From contig NZ_SOCT01000009.1 of NCBI RefSeq assembly GCF_004364435.1, positions 1 through 64,000 of the forward strand: a DNA stretch of 64,000 bases, read 5' to 3'. The notes beneath the pieces are model-generated. The model was not told the DNA's origin. It was given only the letters and a program-made list of their open reading frames with translations, and did no database searches. Origin of the DNA: Pseudomonas sp. LP_7_YM. Lineage in GTDB: Bacteria; Pseudomonadota; Gammaproteobacteria; Pseudomonadales; Pseudomonadaceae. Positions 9,888-18,541 of the stretch are shown in pieces. A program made the position numbers and the translations under genes. How positions within the stretch are numbered: the stretch's first letter is position 1; the number at the start of each line of letters is the position of its first letter.

Positions 9888-11228
9888 ATGACCACCCCAG
9901 CCATCGAGCAGGTCGATCCTGCTACTTTGAGAAAAGTCATCGTCGCGGCCAGTATCGGCAACTTCGTCGAATGGTTCGACTTCGCGGTTTATGGCTTTCT
10001 CGCCACCACCATCGCTCAGCAATTCTTTCCCAGCGGTGACGCCAGCGTGGCGTTGCTCAAGACCTTCGCCGTGTTCGCGGTGGCCTTTGCCTTCAGGCCG
10101 CTGGGCGGGTTGTTCTTCGGGATGCTAGGCGACAGGATCGGACGCAAACGCACCCTGGCCTTCACAATCCTGCTAATGGCTGGAGCGACCACCGTTATCG
10201 GGCTGTTACCCACTTACGCTGCGATCGGCGTGGCCGCGCCTGTGCTGCTGACCATCATCCGCTGTGCTCAGGGCTTTTCGGCCGGAGGCGAGTACGCCGG
10301 TGCCTGCGCGTACCTCATGGAACACGCACCGCGTGGCAAACGCGCCTGGTATGGCAGCTTCGTGCCGGTGTCGACCTTTGCGGCCTTCGCGTCGGCAGCG
10401 ATCTTTGCCTATGCGCTGGAGGCCTCGCTTTCAACTGAGGCCATGAGCAGTTGGGGGTGGCGCCTGCCGTTTCTGGTCGCAGCGCCCCTCGGGCTTATCG
10501 GCTTGTATCTGCGCTGGAAACTGGATGAAACCCCGGCGTTCCAGGCCGTCGCCGAAGAGCACACGGTTGCTCACTCGTCCCTCAAGGACACCCTGCGCGA
10601 TCATGGCCGGGCCATCCTCGCACTGGGCGCGTTCATCTCACTCACGGCACTGTCGTTCTACATGTTCACCACTTACTTTGCGACTTACCTGCAAGTAGCC
10701 GGGGGCCTGAACCGCGCAACGGCCTTGCTGGTGTCGCTGATCGCCCTGTGTTTCGCCTCGGCACTGTGTCCGGTGGCGGGAGCATTTTCCGACAGGGTCG
10801 GGCGTCGAGCGACGGTCGTCACGGCATGTGTCCTGCTGGCGGTGATGGTTTATCCGTCGTTCCTGATGGCCAGTTCCGGCTCGTTCGCAGGTTCCATCGT
10901 CGGGGTGATGCTGCTGGCGACCGGGGCAGTGCTGTGCAACGTGGTCACTGCAGCGTTGTTATCCGAAACCTTTCCGACGCGCACCCGTTACACCGCCTCG
11001 GCGATCACCTACAACATTGCTTACACGATTTTCGGCGGTACCGCGCCACTCATGGCGACCTGGCTGATCGGCATGACCGGTAGCAACCTGTCGCCTGCCT
11101 TGTATCTGATCGTGGTGGCGGTGCTGGGGCTGGTGGGCGGGCTGGCGTTGCCAGAAACGTCGAAGGTGTCACTGCATGAGGTCCAGGGTTCCTCAGGGCG
11201 TCGTTCTGCGCTTCAAACGATGGCCTGA
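9888..11228 (+). CDS. MFS transporter, metabolite:H+ symporter (MHS) family
   Basis: 446 aa if started at the ATG at 9888 (MTTPAIEQVD), which follows GAGG; an upstream in-frame start at 9828 adds residues unlike the family and is not preferred. Twelve membrane segments are expected. The signatures of the ProP/KgtP/ShiA group are present: SIGNFVEWFDFAVYGF in helix 1, the loop motif GDRIGRKRTL (about residues 81-90), RCAQGFSAGGEYAGA and WGWRLPFL. It should import an organic acid, betaine or amino acid with protons across the inner membrane. The substrate is not identifiable. Confidence 0.85.
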   Translation: MTTPAIEQVDPATLRKVIVAASIGNFVEWFDFAVYGFLATTIAQQFFPSGDASVALLKTFAVFAVAFAFRPLGGLFFGMLGDRIGRKRTLAFTILLMAGATTVIGLLPTYAAIGVAAPVLLTIIRCAQGFSAGGEYAGACAYLMEHAPRGKRAWYGSFVPVSTFAAFASAAIFAYALEASLSTEAMSSWGWRLPFLVAAPLGLIGLYLRWKLDETPAFQAVAEEHTVAHSSLKDTLRDHGRAILALGAFISLTALSFYMFTTYFATYLQVAGGLNRATALLVSLIALCFASALCPVAGAFSDRVGRRATVVTACVLLAVMVYPSFLMASSGSFAGSIVGVMLLATGAVLCNVVTAALLSETFPTRTRYTASAITYNIAYTIFGGTAPLMATWLIGMTGSNLSPALYLIVVAVLGLVGGLALPETSKVSLHEVQGSSGRRSALQTMA

Positions 11229-11352
11229 GTTCGCAACAAAACATGGCACCACTGCCCCAAAAACTGGCACATTGGCGACCCCATTGTGCCGCTGAAATCT
11301 CATGCAATGAATTTGCGGGCGGCACACCCCACTGTTCGATGGATGAACTCAA

Positions 11353-12549
11353 ATGGCCGTCACCAGCCCTTCGACCGCGACCTCTCAATCCAACCCTTTG
11401 GTCATGCGCATCATTGGGGCTGTGGCTCTGGCGCATTTGATCAATGACCTTATCCAATCAGTGTTGCCGTCGATCTACCCGATGCTCAAGGCCAACTACG
11501 GCCTGACCTTCACAGAGGTAGGGCTGATCACCCTGACGTTTCAGATCACCGCTTCCCTGTTGCAGCCCTGGGTGGGTTATTACACTGATCGCCATCCCAA
11601 TCCGCTGGTGCTGCCGGTAGGCTCGATCTGCACCTTGATCGGCATCCTGATGCTGTCCATGGTGGGCAGTTTTCCGATGATTCTGCTGGCATCCGCGCTG
11701 ATCGGCGTCGGCTCTTCGACCTTCCACCCTGAAGCCTCGCGCATCGCCCGACTGGCCTCAGGCGGACGTTTCGGGTTAGCGCAATCAACGTTCCAGGTCG
11801 GAGGCAACACGGGGTCGGCATTTGGCCCATTGCTCGCGGCGGCGATCATCATTCCGTTCGGCCAGGGCCATGTCGCGTATTTCGGGTTGTTCGCGCTGTT
11901 TTCCGTCGGCCTGCTGTACGCCATCAGCCGTTGGTACACATCGCACCTGAGTCTGTTCACGCTCAAGGCCGGTCACGCAGCGACCCACGGGTTGTCGAAG
12001 ACCCGTGTCATCGTCGCGCTGTCGGTGCTGGCGTTTCTGGTGTTTTCCAAGTTTTTCTACATGACCAGCATTACCAGCTACTTCACTTTCTACCTGATCG
12101 AGCGCTTCGATATCTCGGTCGCCAGCTCCCAACTGCATCTGTTTCTCTTCCTTGGTGCGGTGGCGGCGGGCACCTTCTTCGGTGGTCCGATCGGCGACAG
12201 GATCGGGCGCAAGGCGGTGATCTGGTTCTCGATCCTCGGTGCGGCGCCGTTCACCCTGGCGTTGCCCTACGCCGACCTGTTCTGGACCAGTGTGCTCAGC
12301 GTGATCATCGGTTTCATTCTGGCTTCGGCGTTTTCGGCCATTGTGGTTTACGCGCAAGAATTGGTGCCGGGTAACGTCGGGATGATCGCCGGGATCTTTT
12401 TCGGCCTGATGTTCGGCTTCGGCGGGATTGGCGCAGCGCTTTTGGGCCACCTGGCGGACCTTCGCGGCATCGTCTACGTCTACACGCTGTGCTCATTCCT
12501 GCCGTTGCTGGGCGTCCTGGCCATCCTGCTCCCCAGAACCCATCGTTAA
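11353..12549 (+). CDS. fsr: Fosmidomycin-resistance-type MFS exporter
   Basis: 398 aa inner-membrane protein with twelve predicted segments. Sequence features of the Fsr family are clear: HLINDLIQSVLPSIYPMLK near the start, the YYTDRHPNP loop after helix 2, GVGSSTFHPEASRIARLASGG and GDRIGRKAVIW in the central loop. E. coli Fsr exports fosmidomycin and other drugs; the natural substrate here is not known. The stop (TAA 12547-12549) directly abuts the ATG of the broken arsB reading frame, so the two may be co-transcribed. A fosA gene lies 1.5 kb downstream. Confidence 0.85.
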   Translation: MAVTSPSTATSQSNPLVMRIIGAVALAHLINDLIQSVLPSIYPMLKANYGLTFTEVGLITLTFQITASLLQPWVGYYTDRHPNPLVLPVGSICTLIGILMLSMVGSFPMILLASALIGVGSSTFHPEASRIARLASGGRFGLAQSTFQVGGNTGSAFGPLLAAAIIIPFGQGHVAYFGLFALFSVGLLYAISRWYTSHLSLFTLKAGHAATHGLSKTRVIVALSVLAFLVFSKFFYMTSITSYFTFYLIERFDISVASSQLHLFLFLGAVAAGTFFGGPIGDRIGRKAVIWFSILGAAPFTLALPYADLFWTSVLSVIIGFILASAFSAIVVYAQELVPGNVGMIAGIFFGLMFGFGGIGAALLGHLADLRGIVYVYTLCSFLPLLGVLAILLPRTHR

Positions 12550-13014
12550 ATGCTTACAGCCGCGCTGATTTTCCTGTTCACCATCACCCTGGTCATCTGG
12601 CGGTCAAAGGGTGTGGGAGTGGGTTGGAGCGCAACGTTCGGCGCCGTTCTGGCATTGCTTTTCGGGGTGGTAAACCTGGGGGACACCCCTCAGGTCTGGC
12701 GTATCATCTGGAACGCCACGGGCACGTTCATCGCGTTGATCGTCATCAGCGTTGATCGGGGGCTGCTGTCTATCGACGCCAGCCAGGCTCACGGTCAACG
12801 GCAGGAAGCGATGATTGACGCCCACGTCATCGGCAGCGACCTGGGGCCGAAAATCACTCTGATCGGCAGTTTGGCCACCCTGCTGTGGCTGCACGTTCTG
12901 GCGGGCAAGGGCGTCACCCTCGGCTGGGGCTATTACGTTGGCGTGGGTGTTGTGCTCACGTTGCCGGTGCTGTTGATCACGCTGGCGGCGCTGGTGGTGC
13001 GATTGAGTATCTGA
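12550..13014 (+). pseudogene. arsB: arsB with large in-frame internal deletion (arsenite efflux pump remnant)
   Basis: 154 codons against about 430 in ArsB. The first 65 or so residues match the ArsB N-terminus ([25 protein letters not shown], spread over two helices; IVISVDRG ends the match). From about residue 70 the sequence continues as the ArsB C-terminal quarter (SIDAS, then [21 protein letters not shown] and a final helix). The central roughly 270 residues, which hold most helices and the transport path, are missing, yet the frame is maintained. The stop lies inside the convergent DUF1853 gene (38-bp overlap). No arsR, arsC or arsH is nearby. It should not function as a pump. Confidence 0.85.
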
Positions 13015-13960
13015 CGTCGCTGTTTTCCGCGACTGCCGGCCACAGGTCCGGTACCAGAAACACCCGTTCAATTTCTTCCCAATACCCCTCGGGGCTTTGC
13101 ATCAGGCGCACCAGTAATTGTGCTTGTGTCTTGGGATCGAGTTGCCGGCGCCACAGCTGGAATTCATCGTCGCTCCAGATGTGCTCATATCGCGCCGGCG
13201 CCAGCCAGGCATGGCGCGGTAGCACGTGCCAGCGACCTGCGGGGCGTTGACAGGCGAAGGCAGGCCAGTCTTTACGATGCACCCAAAGCCCACGCAGATG
13301 ATCATCGTGAACACCTTGCGGTGACGGAGCCGCACCTTGCCAGGGATAAAACAGATAGCCGCCCAGCCATAACTCGGCGTTCAGAGACGCGATTCCCAGC
13401 GCCGCCAATGCCTCACGACTCTGCTCGCACGCCGAGATCGGCAATTGATGCTGAGTGAGGTGAGCCAGTTTCAAGTCCAGCCTGTCGAGGCTGCCAGGGC
13501 CCAGCCAGTTTGCCGGATCCTTGCCATCTGTAGCCTGCAGGCCGAGGTAAAACTTGATCGCCAGCTCCACATGGTGCACGCCATCGTTGTCTTGCAGCAG
13601 CATGTCCAGTTCACCCAATGTGTGACCCCCGATCCGGATTGGCAGATTGGCGGCGATCATCTCCACGCCAGGCGCGTGCTGGATCGCAAACTGCCAGAGT
13701 CGCTCGTAGTACAGCCCCAGGCGGCGAATCGAACTGCGCGATAGCCATTCATCCAGAGTGCTGCTGTCACGGTCCAGACGCTGTAAAAAGTCCTCCAGCG
13801 CCTGGGGACTCTGCACCCAATCGCTGCCGCTCAAGGGATGGCGTTGCGGCCATGCGGTCACCGCCAGCATGGGCGGCGATAGAATTATCCACGCCAGATC
13901 GCGCACCGCAGGCGTGCGCAGTTGACGGGGCAGGGCGGTGAGGGTCGGGAATGGATTCAT
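12977..13960 (-). CDS. DUF1853 family protein
   Basis: 327 aa from the ATG at 13960 (MNPFPTL); a GTG ten codons earlier is possible but less likely. Cytoplasmic, no membrane segments. The central block [24 protein letters not shown] (in two parts: [12 protein letters not shown] and [10 protein letters not shown]) is reminiscent of PD-(D/E)XK nucleases, and [11 protein letters not shown] is typical of the family. Function is unknown. Its 3' end overlaps the arsB remnant on the opposite strand, which may mark the edge of the deletion event. The gene is divergent from fosA. Confidence 0.75.
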   Translation of the reverse strand: MNPFPTLTALPRQLRTPAVRDLAWIILSPPMLAVTAWPQRHPLSGSDWVQSPQALEDFLQRLDRDSSTLDEWLSRSSIRRLGLYYERLWQFAIQHAPGVEMIAANLPIRIGGHTLGELDMLLQDNDGVHHVELAIKFYLGLQATDGKDPANWLGPGSLDRLDLKLAHLTQHQLPISACEQSREALAALGIASLNAELWLGGYLFYPWQGAAPSPQGVHDDHLRGLWVHRKDWPAFACQRPAGRWHVLPRHAWLAPARYEHIWSDDEFQLWRRQLDPKTQAQLLVRLMQSPEGYWEEIERVFLVPDLWPAVAENSDVRYSIAPPAPPA

Positions 13961-14093
13961 TGGCTGAGAATAGCAGTGACGCAGTGGCACTTTTGCAATG
14001 GCCTTGAAGTTTCGCCTCCGCAGTTTTTCTGTGTGAGCGAATTCATAAGGTCTGATCTACATTCCCTCCGTCGATTTGTCTCAGGCGATTTTT

Positions 14094-14504
14094 ATGCTGA
14101 CTGGCTTCAACCATCTCACCCTCGCTGTAGGCTGTTTGACACGCAGCATTGTCTTTTATGAGCAGACCCTAGGCTTCAAACTCTCGGCGCGCTGGAAGAC
14201 CGGGGCCTACCTCAGCCTGGGCGAACTCTGGCTTTGCCTGTCCAGCGATACCTTGCATGCCGAAGACATGCAGCGTCATTACACGCACTATGCTTTTTCC
14301 ATCGATCAGCAAAACTTCGCCGAGTTCGCGCAACGTCTGCGTGGGCTGAACGTGCCGCTGTGGAAGCAAGACAAAAGTGAAGGTGACTCTCTCTACTTCC
14401 TTGATCCAGATGGTCATCAACTGGAGGCGCATGTGGGTGATCTGAAATCACGGTTGGCGAAATGCCGCATCCATCCTTATAGCCAGATGGAGTTTTTTGA
14501 CTGA
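14094..14504 (+). CDS. fosA: FosA-type fosfomycin thiol transferase
   Basis: 136 aa from the ATG at 14094, one residue longer than P. aeruginosa FosA and similar over the full length. Vicinal oxygen chelate fold; Mn(II) ligands are conserved as His7 (NHLTLAV), His65 (YTHYAF) and Glu111 (QLEAHVGD). The potassium-loop and active-site stretch KSEGDS (about 94-99) is present, with YFLDPDGH following. The enzyme opens the epoxide of fosfomycin with glutathione in the cytoplasm. Chromosomal copies are usual in Pseudomonas, so this need not be acquired. Intact, no frameshift. Confidence 0.94.
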   Translation: MLTGFNHLTLAVGCLTRSIVFYEQTLGFKLSARWKTGAYLSLGELWLCLSSDTLHAEDMQRHYTHYAFSIDQQNFAEFAQRLRGLNVPLWKQDKSEGDSLYFLDPDGHQLEAHVGDLKSRLAKCRIHPYSQMEFFD

Positions 14505-14641
14505 CTGGCCCTCGTAAAAAGATCATGCTCGTTGAGCAGTGCTCACGGGTTGAAGCGCATGGTCGTCGCTGCGCGTTTGCCGCTGCCGACCCCTTCGCCC
14601 ATAATCGCGTTCTTTACATGCATGAACCCTGCGGGAGCCCC

Positions 14642-15532
14642 ATGGAGCAATTTCGTAACATCGGCATCATTGGTCGCCTCGGCAGTACTCAAGCGCTCGA
14701 GACCGTTCGCCGACTCAAGAAATTCCTGATGTCGCGGCATCTGCATGTGATCCTCGAAGACACCATTGCCGAAGTACTGCCTGGCCACGGCATGCAGACC
14801 TCTTCGCGCAAGATGCTGGGGGAAGTCTGCGACATGGTCATCGTCGTCGGTGGCGATGGCAGTTTATTGGGCGCCGCCCGTGCACTGGCCAAGCACAACG
14901 TGCCGGTGTTGGGGATCAACCGGGGTAGTCTGGGTTTTCTGACCGACATCCGCCCGGACGAGCTGGAGGTGAAGGTCGCCGAGGTGCTGGACGGCCACTA
15001 TCTGGTGGAAAACCGCTTCTTGCTGCAAGCGGAGGTCCGTCGTCACGGCGAAGCCATCGGGCAGGGCGACGCACTCAATGACGTGGTGCTGCACCCCGGC
15101 AAATCCACGCGCATGATCGAATTCGAGATCTATATTGACGGGCAATTCGTCTGCAGCCAGAAGGCTGACGGACTAATCGTCGCGACGCCGACCGGTTCCA
15201 CCGCCTATGCATTGTCGGCAGGCGGGCCGATCATGCACCCCAAACTGGACGCCATCGTCATCGTGCCGATGTACCCGCACACCCTGTCGGGGCGGCCGAT
15301 TGTCGTTGACGGCAACAGCGAGCTGAAAATCGTTGTCTCAAAGGATATGACGATTTATCCACAGGTCTCCTGCGATGGACAAAACCACTTCACCTGCGCG
15401 CCGGGTGACACCGTGACGGTGAAAAAGAAACCGCAAAAACTGCGTCTGATTCACCCGCTCGACCACAACTACTACGAAGTCTGCCGGACCAAACTCGGTT
15501 GGGGCAGTCGGCTTGGCGGCAGGGGCGACTGA
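14642..15532 (+). CDS. nadK: NAD kinase
   Basis: 296 aa from the ATG at 14642, preceded by GGGAGC. Phosphorylates NAD to NADP with ATP. The GGDGS nucleotide motif (VVGGDGSLLGA, about residues 67-77), the LNDVVLH segment near residue 143 and the glycine-rich ATPTGSTAYALSAGG motif (about 182-196) are all present. Length matches E. coli NadK (292 aa). The stop overlaps the ATG of the phosphoesterase gene (TGATG), giving a translationally coupled nadK-phosphoesterase-rhomboid operon. Confidence 0.96.
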   Translation: MEQFRNIGIIGRLGSTQALETVRRLKKFLMSRHLHVILEDTIAEVLPGHGMQTSSRKMLGEVCDMVIVVGGDGSLLGAARALAKHNVPVLGINRGSLGFLTDIRPDELEVKVAEVLDGHYLVENRFLLQAEVRRHGEAIGQGDALNDVVLHPGKSTRMIEFEIYIDGQFVCSQKADGLIVATPTGSTAYALSAGGPIMHPKLDAIVIVPMYPHTLSGRPIVVDGNSELKIVVSKDMTIYPQVSCDGQNHFTCAPGDTVTVKKKPQKLRLIHPLDHNYYEVCRTKLGWGSRLGGRGD

Positions 15533-16503
15533 TGCTCGATCCCGCGCGTAGCTACGACCTGATCGGTGACGTGCACGGGTGTGCCCAGACCCTTGAGCAC
15601 TTGCTCGACACCCTTGGTTATCGCTTTGTGTCCGGTGTCTGGCGCCACCCCGAGCGCATCGCCCTGTTTCTGGGCGACATCATTGACCGCGGCCCGCGCA
15701 TTCGCGAGGCGCTGCATATCGTTCACGATATGGTCGTGGCCGGGCAGGCGTTCTGCATCATGGGCAACCATGAATTCAACGCGCTGGGCTGGAGCACGCC
15801 CGCAGCCAAGGAAAGCGGCAAGCAGTTCGTGCGCGAACACACGCCGCGACATGCCCGGCTATTGGGCGAAACCCTGGCGCAATTCGAGCAGCATCCCGGT
15901 GACTGGAACGATTTCCTCAAGTGGTTCTATGAACTGCCACTGTTCATTGATGCCGAGCGCTTCCGCCTGGTGCATGCCTGCTGGGACGCCAACCTCATCG
16001 AAGCGCTGCGCAGTGCGCATGGCGATGGCCGGATCGACCAGCACTTCGTGCAGGTCTCCGCTGAACAGGGCAGTTTTGCCAGCGCCGTGTTCGACAGGCT
16101 GCTGCGCGGCACCGACATGCGCTTGCCCCATGGCATGACGCTCACCGGTGGCGACGGGCTGACGCGGGCGTCGTTCCGCACCAAATTCTGGGAAGACAAC
16201 CCGCAGACCTACGGCGACGTGGTCTTCCAGCCTGACGCCCTGCCGGAACCGGTGGCCAAACGGCCGCTGTCAGACAGCGAGAAAAATGCCTTGCTGCGCT
16301 ATGGCGCTGATGAGCCGTTGTTGTTTGTCGGGCATTACTGGCGCAGCGGAATTCCCGCAGCGATCCGACCCAACCTGGCGTGCCTTGATTACAGCGCCGT
16401 ACTGTACGGCAAGCTGGTGGCGTACCGGCTCGATCAGGAAACTCAAATAGATCCGGGCAAGTTCGTCTGGGTTGATGTCACTCGACCGGAGACAGCCCGA
16501 TGA
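15532..16503 (+). CDS. Calcineurin-type metallophosphoesterase
   Basis: 323 aa, cytoplasmic. The phosphoprotein-phosphatase metal motifs appear in order: GDVHG (about residues 12-16), GDIIDRGP (about 46-53) and GNHE (about 77-80), with later histidines in LVHACWD and FVGHYW. It resembles bacterial PPP-family Ser/Thr phosphatases and Ap4A-hydrolase-like proteins; substrate unknown. It starts within the nadK stop and ends overlapping the rhomboid start by 4 bp (ATGA), so the three genes form one operon. Confidence 0.85.
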   Translation: MLDPARSYDLIGDVHGCAQTLEHLLDTLGYRFVSGVWRHPERIALFLGDIIDRGPRIREALHIVHDMVVAGQAFCIMGNHEFNALGWSTPAAKESGKQFVREHTPRHARLLGETLAQFEQHPGDWNDFLKWFYELPLFIDAERFRLVHACWDANLIEALRSAHGDGRIDQHFVQVSAEQGSFASAVFDRLLRGTDMRLPHGMTLTGGDGLTRASFRTKFWEDNPQTYGDVVFQPDALPEPVAKRPLSDSEKNALLRYGADEPLLFVGHYWRSGIPAAIRPNLACLDYSAVLYGKLVAYRLDQETQIDPGKFVWVDVTRPETAR

Positions 16504-17372
16504 ACCCGGTTGCCGTATTGCGCCTGCCGTTGAACACCGATCTGAGCGGCTTCGTCGACTTGCTGCGACGCCTCAACGTGCCGCACCGGGTCAGCGAAGA
16601 AGCGGGCGAACAAGTGCTGTGGGTACCGGATGCGCCTCAATTGGCCGACGACATCCGCCACCTGTATCAGCAATACCCCGACGGCGATCCCACCGCGCAA
16701 TTGCCCCCAGGCCGCGAAGTACTGGCCGTGACGCGCCCCAGCCCTCTGGTGCAGGTGCGCAGCAGTCCGGTGACCAGCATCGTCCTGTTGCTGTGCTTGA
16801 TCGTCGCGGGCGTGACCTTGCTGGGAGACAATTATCAGGCGCTGAGCTGGCTGACCTTCAATGATTTTCGGGTCAATGGCGATTACGTCATGTTTACCCC
16901 GGTCGAGACGACCTTGGCAGCGGGGCAGTGGTGGCGCGTGATTTCGCCGATGCTGATCCACTTCGGTGTGCTGCATCTGGTGATGAACGCCCTGTGGTTC
17001 TGGGAGCTGGGGCGGCGTATCGAAATGCGCCAGGGCAGTTGGCAATTACTGGGTTTGACCCTGGCCATCAGCGCATTTTCCAACTACGGCCAGTATTTCT
17101 GGAGCGGCCCGAGCCTGTTCGGCGGCCTGTCCGGTGTGCTTTATGGTTTGCTCGGTCATTGCTGGATCTTCCAGTTACTGGCGCCCAACCCCATTTACCG
17201 TCTGCCACGCGGCGTACTGGTGATGATGCTGGGGTGGCTGGTGCTGTGCATGACTGGTCTGATCAGCCTGCTGGGTTTTGGCGAAATCGCCAACGGCGCT
17301 CACGTCGGCGGTCTGATCATCGGTTGTGCAACCGGCCTTGTGGGCGGTGCAATAGCGCGCCGTAAACATTAA
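16500..17372 (+). CDS. Rhomboid intramembrane serine protease (GlpG-like)
   Basis: 290 aa. An N-terminal soluble domain of about 85 residues precedes six membrane segments, as in GlpG. Catalytic Ser in GGLSGVLYG (about residue 211) and catalytic His in NGAHVGG (about residue 266) are conserved; HLVMNALWFWELG carries the HxxxN oxyanion motif, and WWRVISPMLIHFG supplies the usual WR motif. It cleaves membrane proteins within the inner membrane; substrate unknown. It is the last gene of the nadK operon or continues into the DUF1315 gene 29 bp downstream. Confidence 0.88.
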   Translation: MNPVAVLRLPLNTDLSGFVDLLRRLNVPHRVSEEAGEQVLWVPDAPQLADDIRHLYQQYPDGDPTAQLPPGREVLAVTRPSPLVQVRSSPVTSIVLLLCLIVAGVTLLGDNYQALSWLTFNDFRVNGDYVMFTPVETTLAAGQWWRVISPMLIHFGVLHLVMNALWFWELGRRIEMRQGSWQLLGLTLAISAFSNYGQYFWSGPSLFGGLSGVLYGLLGHCWIFQLLAPNPIYRLPRGVLVMMLGWLVLCMTGLISLLGFGEIANGAHVGGLIIGCATGLVGGAIARRKH

Positions 17373-17401
17373 AATTGCCCGCTTAATTCTGGGAGAGCCC
17401 A

Positions 17402-17662
17402 ATGTCCTCTTTTGTCGAAATGATTGAAAACATCACGCCAGACATCTACGAGAGCCTGAAACTGGCCGTGGAAATCGGCAAATGGTCCGATGGGCGCAAG
17501 CTGACTCAGGAGCAACGCGAACTGTCGCTGCAGGCGCTGATTGCCTGGGAAGTGCGCAACGTGCCCGAGGAGCAGCGCATTGGCTACATGGGCCCGCAGG
17601 AGTGCGCTTCCAAATCGGAGCCAGTGCCTAATATTCTGTTCAAATCGGATGCCATCCATTGA
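17402..17662 (+). CDS. DUF1315 family protein (YeaC-like)
   Basis: 86 aa small soluble protein. MIENITPDIYESLKLAVEIGKW and the LTQEQRELSLQALIAWE block are typical of the YeaC/DUF1315 family. A GGGAG site lies 7 nt before the ATG. It overlaps the following DUF2797 gene by 4 bp. Function unknown. Confidence 0.85.
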   Translation: MSSFVEMIENITPDIYESLKLAVEIGKWSDGRKLTQEQRELSLQALIAWEVRNVPEEQRIGYMGPQECASKSEPVPNILFKSDAIH

Positions 17663-18489
17663 TCGAGATTGCTCGCGGCTGCGTCAATAAGATGTCCACA
17701 CGACTTGATGCCACGCGGGTTGAATATGCATTTCGCCTGGGCAATTCGGAAATCCCGGTCAATCCGCTGATCGGCAAGACCGTACGCCTTGAGTATCTGG
17801 GCGCGATTCACTGCAACCATTGCGGCCGCCGTACCAAGACCAGCTTCAGCCAGGGGTATTGCTACCCCTGCATGCAGAAGCTGGCGCAGTGCGACATCTG
17901 CATGATGAGCCCGGAGAGATGCCATCACGAGCACGGCACCTGCCGGGATCCTTCTTGGGGTCAGCAGTTTTGCATGACCGATCACATTGTCTACCTGGCC
18001 AACTCGTCAGGTGTGAAAGTCGGTATTACCCGTGCCACTCAGCTGCCGACCCGCTGGCTGGATCAGGGTGCAAGTCAGGCGCTGCCCATCGTACGCGTGG
18101 CAACCCGTCAGCAATCGGGCTTCGTGGAGGATCTGTTTCGCAGTCAGGTCGCCGACCGCACCAACTGGCGCGCGCTGCTCAAGGGCGATGCGCCGGCGGT
18201 TGACCTGGCAGCCATCCGTCAGCAACTGTTCGAATCCTGCGCCGAGGGCCTCGCCGCGCTGCAAGCGCGTTTTGGGCTGCAAGCGATTCAGTTGCTGAAC
18301 GATGTCGAACCCATCGAGATCAAGTATCCGGTTCAGGCGTATCCGACCAAGATCGTCAGTTTCAACCTGGACAAAGACCCTATTGCCGAGGGCACGTTGC
18401 TGGGCATCAAGGGTCAATATCTGATCTTCGACACCGGCGTGATCAATATCCGCAAATACACGGCGTATCAGCTCGCCGTGCATCAGTAG
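17659..18489 (+). CDS. DUF2797 family protein
   Basis: 276 aa cytoplasmic protein; a start at the internal ATG (MSTRLDA, residue 12) is also possible. Paired cysteines suggest zinc: CNHCGRR, CYPCMQ and CDIC between about residues 52 and 85. After them VYLANSSGVKVGITR followed by TRWLDQGAS recalls the GIY-YIG-like core of DUF2797. Function unknown. Pairing with DUF1315 directly upstream of pepN is the usual gammaproteobacterial arrangement. Confidence 0.82.
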   Translation: MIEIARGCVNKMSTRLDATRVEYAFRLGNSEIPVNPLIGKTVRLEYLGAIHCNHCGRRTKTSFSQGYCYPCMQKLAQCDICMMSPERCHHEHGTCRDPSWGQQFCMTDHIVYLANSSGVKVGITRATQLPTRWLDQGASQALPIVRVATRQQSGFVEDLFRSQVADRTNWRALLKGDAPAVDLAAIRQQLFESCAEGLAALQARFGLQAIQLLNDVEPIEIKYPVQAYPTKIVSFNLDKDPIAEGTLLGIKGQYLIFDTGVINIRKYTAYQLAVHQ

Positions 18490-18541
18490 CGAGTAGCCGT
18501 TTTATTTCGTAGCGAGTAGCTCAAAGGATAAGGACAGCATC

